A stretch of DNA of 64,000 nt from contig JALRIN010000010.1 of the NCBI GenBank assembly GCA_023255415.1, forward strand, positions 1-64,000, written 5' to 3'. Numbering within the stretch: position 1 is the first letter of the stretch; the number at the start of each line of letters is the position of its first letter. This document shows, in pieces, positions 1-8,767 of this stretch. Both the position numbers and the translations under genes were made by a program. The notes under the pieces were generated by a model. It had not been told where the DNA came from, made no database searches, and saw only the letters and a program-made list of their open reading frames with translations. Origin of the DNA: Cypionkella sp. (GTDB taxonomy: Bacteria; Pseudomonadota; Alphaproteobacteria; Rhodobacterales; Rhodobacteraceae).

Positions 1-281
1 TGGCTGATCATCCTCTCAAACCAGCTATGGATCGTCGGCTTGGTAGGCCATTACCCCACCAACTACCTAATCCAACGCGGGCCAATCCAAAGGCGATAAA
101 TCTTTCCCCCGAAGGGCACATACGGTATTACTCTCAGTTTCCCGAGGCTATTCCGTACCTTTGGGTATGTTCCCACGCGTTACTCACCCGTCCGCCACTA
201 ATCCCGAAGGATCCGTTCGACTTGCATGTGTTAGGCCTGCCGCCAGCGTTCATTCTGAGCCAGGATCAAACTCTCAAGTTG
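1..281 (-). rRNA. rrs: 16S ribosomal RNA, 5' end (partial)
   Basis: Read on the minus strand, this stretch begins with the universal 16S start (AACTTGAGAGTTTGATCCTG near 280-262). It continues through the conserved GGCGGACGGGTGAGTAACGC segment around 200-175 and runs off the left edge. The sequence type is alphaproteobacterial and fits Rhodobacteraceae. Only about the first 280 nt are present. Confidence 0.97.
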
Positions 282-926
282 AAAGCACCGAAATGCTATC
301 CTTGACGTCGAACCTTCGCACATCTGCCTGAACCCTTAAGATCCAGGTCTTTCTGTCTCGTGCTTCGGTTGTCGAAACAACAAAAGCCGCAAAACAGTGA
401 AGCTTTACCAGGTCATCGGTCACGTGGTCACCCACATTCCCTGCTGGTCAGATATGCTACGTGTTAGACGCCGATGCGCCCAAACCGCCCACATATCCCT
501 TCAATTCCATCAATGTCAAAGAGCTATCTTCCGACAAAATTTCCGACGAGCGCTAAATCCTTAGCGCTTCATCGATAACCGCGTCTTCTGATTTTCCGAA
601 CAATTCCAACCGCTTCCGCGTCTTCCAAGCTCGTAACCGTCACTGTCTCGCTTCGGTAAGGCGCTGTTTAGGCAAACTCAGCAGAACCCGCAATAGCAAA
701 AAACACCTAAACCACGCTTTTTTCACATTGGCGTGGATTTCCCTGCGATTCCGCGTTTTCCAACCTTTGCCGCAGTGGATTTTTCCGATCTGCCCAGACC
801 TTGGGTTGGCTTTTGTCGGTAGAATCGGGGCTTGAAAGCGCATTTGCAGCGCCAAAGTGATTCCTTGCACCTCTGTAAGGCGCTGGCGGGGCCAGAATCG
901 GCCGACCCCGCCAGCCTGCATCAGAT
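282..926 (-). other. rRNA operon leader and promoter region, no gene
   Basis: This is about 640 bp without a credible gene. It holds the transcribed 16S leader with boxA at 511-525. A perfect 8-bp stem (AGCGCTAA / TTAGCGCT, 4-nt loop) lies at 549-568. Upstream is an A/T-rich stretch near 690-730 that could be an UP element or promoter. A short motif (GTAAGGCGCTG) occurs twice, near 656 and 876. I cannot place -35 and -10 hexamers with confidence. Open frames here lack coding character. Confidence 0.6.
511..525 (-). promoter_or_regulatory. rRNA leader boxA-like antitermination site
   Basis: On the minus strand the sequence AGCTCTTTGACATTG lies about 230 nt upstream of the 16S 5' end. It closely matches the boxA antitermination signal of bacterial rRNA leaders (consensus TGCTCTTTAACA). 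NusB/NusE are expected to bind it. The match and its position are seen; the function is inferred. Confidence 0.7.
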
Positions 927-2416
927 CTAGCTGGCCTGCACGGCGAACTCGGTCATCATGCCCGTCGCCAGATGCGGCATGTGGTGGCAATGCAGCATCC
1001 AGCGCGCGGCCTCGCCAGCATCAATCGCGATCGTCACCTGCGACATAGGCGGAACATAGACGGTATCGCGGACAGCGCCGGCAAAGCGGTTGCCGTTGAT
1101 CTGCACCACTTGAAAGGCATGGCCGTGCAAGTGCATCGGATGCCCCATCATCGACATATTATGGAACATCAGTTCCACACGGTCGCCGGTTTTGGCGGGG
1201 ATGGGCTGGTGGCTGCCCCAGGTCTGACCGTTGATCGTCCAGACATAGGGCGCCATGCTTCCGGCCAGCATCACCATCTCGGCCTTGGCTGCGGGGCGGT
1301 CAGGCAAGGGCAGCAACGCGCGCAGCTGGCTTTCCTGCGCCAGATCCAGATCAAAGGCAGGCGAGGCGACTGCCGCAAGATCGTCCAGCCGCAGAACCGC
1401 GGCCCCTGCGGTGGCCAGGATCAGGCCAGTTTGCTCGCGCGCACCTTCGCGCTGCGCCAAGATCGGAAAGGCGCCCTGCCCCACAGGCAGATCCAGCACA
1501 ATATCCAAGCGCTGCGCCATCGCGATGCCAAAGCGACGGCCCTTGATCGGCACCACATCATGGCCATCCACCGCCACCAAAGCGGCTTCGACCCCGCCGG
1601 TGTCAATCCAATAGGTCGTGGCCGCAGAGGCATTGACGATGCGCAGCCGCAGCCGCCCGCCAATATCGACCTTGACCACCTGCGGATCGGCCAAGGTGCG
1701 ATCATTGGTCAGATAGGCGTCAAAGTTAAAGTCGTTAAGGTCCATCGCCATGCCGGGCATCGCCATAGTGCCCTGCGCCATGCCATCATGGCTCATCCTC
1801 GACATATCCGTGCCGCCCATAGCGCCGCCGTGGCTCATGCCAGACATATCATGCCCCATCCCAGACATCGATGCGCCGCCGGTGATCTGCACCAGCACCT
1901 CTTCGGGTGCCAGAAACGAGAAGTCGTGCAGGAACATCACCACTTCCTGGCGATCTTCAGCCAGATCCTTGGCGCTGCGCACGATCAAAGGGGCTGCCAG
2001 CAGCTGCATCTCTTGGGTCGGGATATGGCTGTGCATCCAATGCGTGCCGGGCTTGGGGGGGCAAAATCATAATTCCGCGTCTCGGCAGGCTTTAGCTTGG
2101 CCATTGGCATGTCCGGCACGCCGTCTTGGGCATTGGGCGGAATTTGCCCGTGCCAATGGATCAGGGTTTCGACGTCAAGCGCATTGGTCAGTTGCACCTG
2201 AAACCGCTGATCGGGGTCAAGGATCAGCCCCTGCCCGCCCAAGCTATTGGTCAGCCCGTAAACACTGGCCGACCGTCCGTTGATATCCAGGCTGCGGCTG
2301 CCCGCCACCAAAGACAGGACCGAAGATTGCGCGCGACCCAGCTGCGGCAGCAAGCCCAGCGATCCCAGCGCAGCACCGGCGGCCAAAAAGCCGCGTCTTG
2401 TGAAAGAAGATGTCAT
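927..2416 (-). pseudogene. Multicopper oxidase (CopA/CueO-like), frameshifted
   Basis: Periplasmic multicopper oxidase, probably oxidising Cu(I) for copper tolerance. The start at 2416 gives a twin-arginine signal (SFTRRGFLA, residues 5-13). Copper ligands are visible in order: HWHG (residues 87-90), HWMHSH just past the break, then HPMHLHGH and HCHHMPH near the C-terminus. A Met/His-rich insert (repeats like MSGM, MSHGG) lies in the middle, as in copper-resistance oxidases. The frame breaks at a run of seven G (plus strand 2055-2061): one extra base in that run restores a continuous protein of about 496 residues ending in ...TEFAVQAS. Both halves are otherwise intact, so this is a recent mutation, slippage or a sequencing error. 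The gene sits 67 nt downstream of a Met/His-rich small gene, probably in the same transcript. Confidence 0.88.
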
Positions 2417-2483
2417 GATAGCTCCGATTGGCCCCAAAGCGGGGCCTTGCAAGAAAAGAACGCCGCAAGCGCGGCAGGGGTTT

Positions 2484-2855
2484 TCAGGCGATCAGAGCAG
2501 ATTGGGGCGGGCGCAGCGCGGGATCAGGGCTTTGGGCTTTGACCGACCGCAGCGCCATCGGCAGGAAAGCCACGACGCCCAAACGCGACTGCAGGGTTGG
2601 CAGCACAGGCGCGCCTTCAACAAGCGTGCCCACGCATAAAACATCACAAGCCAAATGCGCAGCGCCTTTGGCCATCGCATCCGCAGCACCCATATGCGCG
2701 CTATGATCCATAGCCATCGCCGCTTCGGGCGCGTCCATCGCCATCATTGCATGCATGCGCTGCGGCATGCCCACGGCCAAAACCGCAAAAACCGCCAACA
2801 CCAGCCCCAAAAGGCGAAGCGTGCGGATCAGCTGAGGCAAGATTGCGTGTTTCAT
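2484..2855 (-). CDS. Met/His-rich exported small protein (copper-associated)
   Basis: A 123-residue protein of unknown family. The N-terminus has a basic start and a hydrophobic stretch (about residues 12-29), so it is a signal peptide or single membrane anchor. After it comes a segment with many Met and His residues (HAMMAMDAPEAAMAMDHSAHM), then a Cys pair (CDVLC) and a hydrophilic tail. Met/His-rich character and its place directly upstream of a multicopper oxidase on the same strand suggest a periplasmic copper-binding role. That is inference from composition and context. No catalytic motif is visible. Confidence 0.6.
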   Translation of the reverse strand: MKHAILPQLIRTLRLLGLVLAVFAVLAVGMPQRMHAMMAMDAPEAAMAMDHSAHMGAADAMAKGAAHLACDVLCVGTLVEGAPVLPTLQSRLGVVAFLPMALRSVKAQSPDPALRPPQSALIA

Positions 2856-2921
2856 GTCCTAAGCCTAGCGCAGGCTTTGCAGGCAGCGCAATATAGATGC
2901 CAAAACTGCGATGCCTCAGCC

Positions 2922-3623
2922 TTAGCCCAACAGCTGCAACCGCGCCCTCATCGGCAGATGATCCGAGGCGCTGCGCGCCAAGGCGCTGTCATGCGGTGCA
3001 AGATCCAGCAGACGGCCCTGATCGCAACTGAATATCCGATCATAGCGCAAGAGGGGAAAGCGGGCAGGAAAGCTTGGCGGCGGGGTGAGGATTGAAACCT
3101 GTGCCGCCAGCGTGCGAAACATCACAGCATTGCGCGCCCATTCGTTCAGATCGCCCATCATCAGCAGCGGCCGGTCCGGCAGCTGCGCCAAAGCTGCGAC
3201 AATCGCCCGGGCTTGGGCTTTGCGCGAACTGGGCAACAGGCCAAAATGCGTGTTCACCACCCGCAAGGCTTGGCCGTTGATCTGCAAATCGGTGACCATC
3301 GCCCCCCGCGGCTCGAACCCCGGTAAGATCAGCTTGCGCACCTGCTGCACCAAGGCCTTGCGCACCAGCAACAGATTGCCATGCCAGCCATGCGCGGGGC
3401 CGGTTTGATCCAGCGGCACGGCGACCAGATCCAGATCGCGCTGCAAGGCGTCTAAATCCAACAGGCCCTTGCGGGTGCCAAAGCGGGTGTCAACCTCTTG
3501 CAACGCCAATATATCGGCACCGATTTCAGCAATCACCGCCGCGGTGCGGCCAAGATCGCGACGCCGGTCGCGGCCCACGCCTTTCTGGATATTGTATGTG
3601 GCGACGGTGATCTCGGGGGTCAT
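2922..3623 (-). CDS. Endonuclease/exonuclease/phosphatase (EEP) family protein
   Basis: A 233-residue hydrolase of the EEP superfamily (DNase I/AP endonuclease fold). Visible family motifs are N11 in ATYNIQ, E43 in LQEVD, N124/H126 in NTHFG, D158/N160 in GDLNEW and the C-terminal SDH (D221-H222). These form the metal and phosphate site, so it should be active on a phosphodiester, but the substrate cannot be told from sequence. The ATG follows the stop codon of the upstream phospholipase D-like gene with no gap (TAG then ATG), implying translational coupling. The pairing with a PLD-family gene suggests a joint role on phospholipid or nucleic-acid phosphodiesters. Confidence 0.88.
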   Translation of the reverse strand: MTPEITVATYNIQKGVGRDRRRDLGRTAAVIAEIGADILALQEVDTRFGTRKGLLDLDALQRDLDLVAVPLDQTGPAHGWHGNLLLVRKALVQQVRKLILPGFEPRGAMVTDLQINGQALRVVNTHFGLLPSSRKAQARAIVAALAQLPDRPLLMMGDLNEWARNAVMFRTLAAQVSILTPPPSFPARFPLLRYDRIFSCDQGRLLDLAPHDSALARSASDHLPMRARLQLLG

Positions 3624-5207
3624 CTACAGCAACCACTGAATAGGCAGCAGCCCCAGCGCGCGGATCAGCCAGCGCAGCGGCAGCGTGGTGTTAGGTTCTG
3701 CGTCAAACATTTGTGCTGCGCCATCCCTGTCTTGCCCCGTCCAAAGCATCGCCTGATCTGGGCCAAGGCTGACGCGATAGGCCTGCGCGGGCAGGGTCCG
3801 GTCCAGCCAATCTGACAGGCTGTTGGCAATGCGGGGGCTGTCGATCAGCAAGCCCATCTCGGTGTTCAGCCGCCGCGACCGGGGGTCAAAGTTGAGCGAG
3901 CCGATAAAGCTGCGACTGCGGTCAATGGTAAAGCCCTTGGCATGCAGCGCAGCCTTTGACAGATCAAACAGCTCGACCTCGCGCAGCGATTGACGCGCCT
4001 TCCCTTCGCTTTTCAGCTCGTAAACCTCGACCCCGCCTGTCAGCAGGTCGCGCCGATAGGGCGCATAGGCGCTGTGCACGATGGCGACATCGGTGGCCTC
4101 TAGCGCATTGGTCAGAACCCGCACCCGCACCCCCTGCGCGGCATAGCCCGCCAGTTGCGCTGTCGCCGCAGCGCCGGGAATGAAATAGGCCGAGATCACA
4201 TCCAGACTGCTCTGCGGTGTGCCAATCTCGGCAAACAGCCGTCGGATCATCAGATCACTGTCCTGATCGCCGCCCAGCACCTTTTCGGGCGCGTCGCTGA
4301 ACAGCTGCACCGGCACCCAATCCATCGGCAGGGTCATCGCCATCAAAGCCTCCGAGAAGGCCGAACTGTGCACATATTCGGCATAACGCCGCCCCGCGGG
4401 CGTGTCGCGCAGCGCCGCGTCGCGCGCCTGCAACAGGGTTTCAGACCCGGCTTGCGGCGTGATCAAAGCGCTGGCTGCAAAGGCCGCAGGACTTGACCAA
4501 TAGCGCGAAAAGTCCGCGCCCACGTCTTTGGCGGCCGGACCAACCGCCAAGACATCAAGATCAACATAGCTTAGCGGGCTTCCGGTCTCGAAATAGATAT
4601 CGCCGATGTTGCGCCCGCCGACAATTGTGACACTGCCATCAACGGTAAAGGATTTGTTGTGCATCCGCCGGTTCAGCCGAAAGAAATCAAACAGATAATT
4701 TAGTTGCCGGTATCTGCGCAGGGTAAAGGGGTTGAACAGCCGCACCTCGGCGTTTGGCAGAGCGTCTAGCGCTGCAAGCTCTTGATCCAGCGCCGAGGTG
4801 CCGTTGTCATCCACCAACAGCCGCACCTTGACGCCGCGCTACGCTGCCGCTTGCAATTCGCTTAACAGCCGCAATCCGGTCAGATCGTCGTTCCAGATGT
4901 AATATTGCGCGTCGATCGACACCGTCGCCGCACGGGCAAGATGAATGCGCGCGGCAAAAGCATCCGCGCCGTTTTGCAAGGTGACCACCCCCGACAGACC
5001 CGGATGCAAGGCGATTTGCGGCGCAAGCCGCGTCGCCAGATCGCTGTTCAGGTTGGCCAAATCCTCCGCATCTGCCGCCCCCGCTTGATCGGGCAGCGGA
5101 AAAGAGGCCCGCATCGCCAGCAAAAATACCGCAACACCGCCCGCAAGCACGCCAATGCCCTGCGCGGCGTTGCGCAGACCTTTGGCAAATTTGCCACGTT
5201 GTTTCAT
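3624..5207 (-). pseudogene. Phospholipase D-like protein with an in-frame amber stop
   Basis: Membrane-anchored PLD/cardiolipin synthase-like protein of about 527 codons. The start at 5207 (MKQRGK) follows the purine-rich GAAGGCG and gives an N-terminal membrane segment (residues 18-32). Two HKD motifs are present: HNKSFTVDGSVTIVGGRN near codons 183-200 and HAKGFTIDRSRSFIGSLNF near 422-440, the pair needed for phosphatidyl transfer or hydrolysis. Codon 123 is TAG (4839-4841), between LQAAA and RGVKVRLLVDDN, both typical PLD sequence, and the reading frame does not change across it. A GTG (4826) just after the stop could restart translation of the part holding both HKD motifs. The gene is directly followed by the EEP gene. 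Confidence 0.87.
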
Positions 5208-5362
5208 GCATTCGCCTTCATCGTCGCCACACCAGTTAAAACCCTGCTCGCAAAACGGTGCGCGCGCCTTGATCTGAATCACCCCCCGCCTGAAAATCGC
5301 CCACTGGCAAAGCCCAAGCAGGGCGGGCATGATGGCGCAACTTTGGCGCATGGGGGGGCAAG

Positions 5363-6241
5363 ATGGAGCATAAATGGCTCGAGGATTTTCTGATCCTTGC
5401 CGAGACCCGCAGCTTTTCGCGCGCGGCAGAGCTGCGCCATGTCACGCAATCGGCGTTTTCGCGCCGCATTCAAGCGCTGGAGCAGTGGCTCGGCGCGCCG
5501 CTTTTGGACCGATCAAGCTATCCGGTGGCGCTGACGCCCGAGGGGCGGCATTTTCGCGAAACCGCAGAAGAGGTGGTGCGCCTGCTGAACGCCCAGCGCC
5601 ACGGTCCCGACAGCAAACCGCTGCCTGTGATCACCACCGCCGCTCTGCACACGCTGTCGATCACCTTCTTTCCGCAATGGCTGGCAGGCATTCGCAACCG
5701 CATTGGCCCCTGCACCAGCAAGGTGATGTCAGATAACTTTCTGATCTGTATCCAGACCCTGATCGAGGGCGGCTATGATTTTCTGATGACCTATGCCCAT
5801 CCCAGCGTGCCGATCCCGCTGGACCCTGCCCGCTTTGTGCATCTGGTGATCGGGCAAGACAGCCTGCTGCCAGTCTCGGTGCCCAACCTGAAAGCGCCGA
5901 TCTTGGACGGCCGCCTGCCGCTGCTGCAATATTCGCGCGGCTCTTTTCTGGGCCTGATCACAGCGCAGGCGCAGCGGCAAGAGGGCGCGCCTGCGACCTA
6001 TCTTGCCCATACCAACGAAAACTCGATGGCCGAGGCGCTGAAATATATGGTGCTGGCGGGGCATGGCATGGCTTGGTTGCCGCGCAGTCTGATTGTGGAC
6101 GAAGTCGCCAGCGGCCGGCTGATCGTGGTCGGGCCCGAGTTGCAGATGGAAATCCGGCTTTACCGCAGCGCCGAGCGCAGCCGCCGGTTTCTGGATCAGG
6201 TCTGGCAGGCGGCGGCGCAAGGTTATGCAAAGCCCGCATAA
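5363..6241 (+). CDS. LysR-family transcriptional regulator
   Basis: A 292-residue LysR-type regulator. The N-terminal winged helix-turn-helix is clear: MEHKWLEDFLILAETRSFSR, then AAELRHVTQSAFSRRIQALE (about residues 21-40). The rest is a substrate-binding-like effector domain. It is transcribed toward aspartate ammonia-lyase 73 bp downstream on the same strand and away from the PLD-like gene. It is a reasonable candidate regulator of aspA, although LysR proteins more often control a divergent gene. The ATG is preceded by a run of seven G (5352-5358) with 4 nt between the run and the start codon, an unusual ribosome binding site. Confidence 0.92.
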   Translation: MEHKWLEDFLILAETRSFSRAAELRHVTQSAFSRRIQALEQWLGAPLLDRSSYPVALTPEGRHFRETAEEVVRLLNAQRHGPDSKPLPVITTAALHTLSITFFPQWLAGIRNRIGPCTSKVMSDNFLICIQTLIEGGYDFLMTYAHPSVPIPLDPARFVHLVIGQDSLLPVSVPNLKAPILDGRLPLLQYSRGSFLGLITAQAQRQEGAPATYLAHTNENSMAEALKYMVLAGHGMAWLPRSLIVDEVASGRLIVVGPELQMEIRLYRSAERSRRFLDQVWQAAAQGYAKPA

Positions 6242-6314
6242 CCCAGACCCAAGCGGCATTGGACGAAAGCCCAAATCAGGCGCAAACCCGCGGCAACCCT
6301 GAATGGAGGCCGCT

Positions 6315-7727
6315 ATGACCACGACCCGTCTTGAACATGATCTGCTGGGCGACCGCGAAGTGCCCCACGACGCCTATTGGGGCGTGCACACCCTGCGCGC
6401 GGTCGAGAATTTTCCCATTACCGGCCAGCGCATCTGCGACGCCCCTGATCTGATCCGCGCTTTGGCCTGCATCAAACAGGCCGCCGCCGCCGCCAATCAT
6501 CAGCTTGGCCTGTTGGATGCCCCGCGCGCGGAAGCGATCATCGCCGCCTGTGTCGAAATTCGCAACGGCGCGCTGCATGACCAATTTGTCGTCGATCTGA
6601 TCCAAGGCGGCGCTGGCACCTCGACCAATATGAACGCCAATGAGGTGATCGCCAATCGCGCGCTTGAACTGATGGGTCGCCAGCGCGGCTATTACCGCGC
6701 GCTGCACCCCAACGAGCATGTGAACATGGGGCAATCGACCAATGACGTTTACCCCACTGCCCTGAAAATCGCGTCGTGGTTTGGCGTCAATCGACTGATC
6801 GCCGCCATGGCCACCCTGCGCGGAGCTTTTGCCGATAAGGCGGCAGAGTTTGCCGATATCCTGAAAATGGGCCGCACCCAGATGCAAGACGCGGTGCCAA
6901 TGACACTGGGCCAAGAGTTTGGCACCTATGCGCTGATGCTGTCGGAAGACGAAACCCGGCTCTCCGAGGCTGCGATCTTGATTTGCGAAATCAACATGGG
7001 CGCCACCGCGATTGGCACCGGCATCACCTCGCACCCCGCCTATGCTGCCTTGGTGCGCGAAAAGCTGGCCGATATTGCCGGCGTGCCCGTCGTCACCGCG
7101 ATTGATCTGATCGAGGCCACGCAGGATTGCGGCGCATTTGTGCAGCTTTCGGGCGTGTTGAAACGGGTTGCCGTCAAGCTCTCGAAGATCTGCAACGATC
7201 TGCGCCTGCTGTCCTCTGGCCCGCGCGCAGGCTTTAACGAAATCAACCTGCCTGCCCGCCAAGCCGGGTCATCAATTATGCCGGGTAAGGTCAATCCGGT
7301 GATCCCCGAGGTCGTCAACCAGGTGGCCTTTGAAGTCATCGGCAATGATGTCACGATTTCCTTTGCCGCTGAAGGCGGGCAATTGCAGCTGAACGCCTTC
7401 GAGCCGGTGATCTTTTACAGCATGAACCGCTCGCTGTCGCATCTGACCGCGGCCTGCCTGACGCTTGAGGCGAACTGCATTCGCGGCATCACCGCCAATC
7501 GCGATGTGCTGCGCGGCTATGTGGAAAATTCGATCGGCATCGTCACGGCGCTGAACCCCTATATCGGCTATAGCAATGCCACCGAAATCGCGATGGAGGC
7601 GCATCGCAGCGGCCGTGGCGTCTATGAATTGGTGCTGGAAAAGGGGCTGTTGTCAAAAGAACGGCTGGATATGCTGCTGCGCCCTGAAATGCTGACCCGC
7701 CCGCAGGCCTTGGATCTGCTGCCCTAA
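6315..7727 (+). CDS. aspA: Aspartate ammonia-lyase
   Basis: Cytosolic enzyme that reversibly deaminates L-aspartate to fumarate and ammonia, feeding the TCA cycle. At 470 residues it has normal length for the fumarase/aspartase superfamily. The superfamily signature GSSIMPGKVNP is at about residues 318-328. Other conserved blocks are GAGTSTNMNANEVIANRA and GQSTNDVYPTA; those sequences and the overall fit favour aspartase over fumarase. The start at 6315 is chosen because GGAGG lies 5 nt upstream; an ATG at 6303 has no such site. The stop codon overlaps the stop of the convergent binding-protein gene (7724-7727). Confidence 0.93.
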   Translation: MTTTRLEHDLLGDREVPHDAYWGVHTLRAVENFPITGQRICDAPDLIRALACIKQAAAAANHQLGLLDAPRAEAIIAACVEIRNGALHDQFVVDLIQGGAGTSTNMNANEVIANRALELMGRQRGYYRALHPNEHVNMGQSTNDVYPTALKIASWFGVNRLIAAMATLRGAFADKAAEFADILKMGRTQMQDAVPMTLGQEFGTYALMLSEDETRLSEAAILICEINMGATAIGTGITSHPAYAALVREKLADIAGVPVVTAIDLIEATQDCGAFVQLSGVLKRVAVKLSKICNDLRLLSSGPRAGFNEINLPARQAGSSIMPGKVNPVIPEVVNQVAFEVIGNDVTISFAAEGGQLQLNAFEPVIFYSMNRSLSHLTAACLTLEANCIRGITANRDVLRGYVENSIGIVTALNPYIGYSNATEIAMEAHRSGRGVYELVLEKGLLSKERLDMLLRPEMLTRPQALDLLP

Positions 7728-8767
7728 GGCTGATCCATCGCGGCGCGCCATTCCTCTAGAAAGCGCTGCCGCGTCAGCTGATCCAACTGCGCAAGCAAGC
7801 CCGGATCCAGCCGGATCGGGTTTAGGTGGGGTTTGGCCACAAAGGCCTCGGCCTCGATTGCGGGCAGGCCTGCCGCGCCTGCGATCAGCGTCTGACCCTC
7901 GGCTGACAGCAAATAGGCGACAAAGCCCGCCGCAAGGTCTGGGCTTGGCGCCGATTTCGGCACAAGGGCGGTGCGCAGCAAGGTCAGGGTGAAATCTTCC
8001 AGCTCGATCACCTGAAAGCCCTGCCCTGCCGCATCGTCTGTCTCGGATTTTGGCGCGGCATAACTGCCAAGCACATTATAGGCCATCAGCAAATCGCCGC
8101 GCCGAATGGCGGCAATCATATCGCCCGAACAGCAATAAAGCTTGGCATCCAGCCGCCCCATCACCTCGGCCAGCCGCCAGAAGGTGTCAGACAGCCGCGC
8201 ATCCTGAGCTGCAAACAAATAGCCCGCCCCCGAAACCGCCGGATCATAGCTGCCAACCCTGCCGCGAAAGCGGTCGGGATGATCGCGCAGCAAGGCAATC
8301 AGATCGCGCCTTGTGCGCGGCACTGCCAAGCCCCCCGCCAAAGCGATATCAGCCAAAAGCACCGTCACAGGTTCCTGCGCCACCGCCACCACCAAATTGC
8401 GCCAGCGCGTCCAATAGGGCCGCGCCTCGACCAAGGTTTGCGGCAGCGGCTGAACCAACCCGTCATTGGCCAATTTCATCTGCAAATCCATCGCCGAGGA
8501 AATCACCACATCAAAGGCCCCGCCCGCGCTGACCGCCGCATAAACCTCTTGGCTAGAGGCAAGGGTGTAATGCACCCCCAGACTTGGATTGCGCTGCAAG
8601 AATTCTTCGATCACCGGGGCCAGCACATCTATATCGGTGGTCGACAGCACTTCGATCACCCGCGCCGGGGCCGCCGCCCCAAAGCTGCGCATGGCCTCGA
8701 TCTGAAACGCGCCTGCGGGCAGCGCCCAAAGGATCAGCCCTGCAAGGGCAGCGACAGCGTGGCGCAA
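7724..8767 (-). CDS. Periplasmic extracellular solute-binding protein linked to TctDE
   Basis: A 347-residue ABC-type extracellular solute-binding protein of the iron/thiamine/putrescine-like family 1. It has a signal peptide (MRHAVAALAGLILWALPAGA). The start is TTG at 8767, supported by AAGGAGG six nt upstream and by the signal peptide; the next in-frame ATG (8692) would lose it. The coding region overlaps the end of the TctE-like kinase gene by 34 bp, so it is the third gene of a tctD-tctE-SBP operon. No ABC permease or ATPase is adjacent, so I infer that it acts as a periplasmic ligand sensor for TctE rather than as a transporter subunit. The ligand is unknown. Confidence 0.85.
   Translation of the reverse strand: MRHAVAALAGLILWALPAGAFQIEAMRSFGAAAPARVIEVLSTTDIDVLAPVIEEFLQRNPSLGVHYTLASSQEVYAAVSAGGAFDVVISSAMDLQMKLANDGLVQPLPQTLVEARPYWTRWRNLVVAVAQEPVTVLLADIALAGGLAVPRTRRDLIALLRDHPDRFRGRVGSYDPAVSGAGYLFAAQDARLSDTFWRLAEVMGRLDAKLYCCSGDMIAAIRRGDLLMAYNVLGSYAAPKSETDDAAGQGFQVIELEDFTLTLLRTALVPKSAPSPDLAAGFVAYLLSAEGQTLIAGAAGLPAIEAEAFVAKPHLNPIRLDPGLLAQLDQLTRQRFLEEWRAAMDQP

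Noticed and set aside
640..990. A 116-codon minus-strand open frame upstream of 16S
   Set aside because: Lies in the rRNA promoter region and overlaps the end of the oxidase gene; no coding character or start signal.
972..2072. A 366-codon plus-strand open frame
   Set aside because: Antisense to the multicopper oxidase. Its His-rich sequence mirrors the Met/His codons of the real gene.
5269..5282. Near match to an FNR/FnrL box (TTGATCTGAATCAC)
   Set aside because: Nine of ten consensus positions match, but it occurs once, is not clearly placed relative to a promoter, and can arise by chance in 64 kb.
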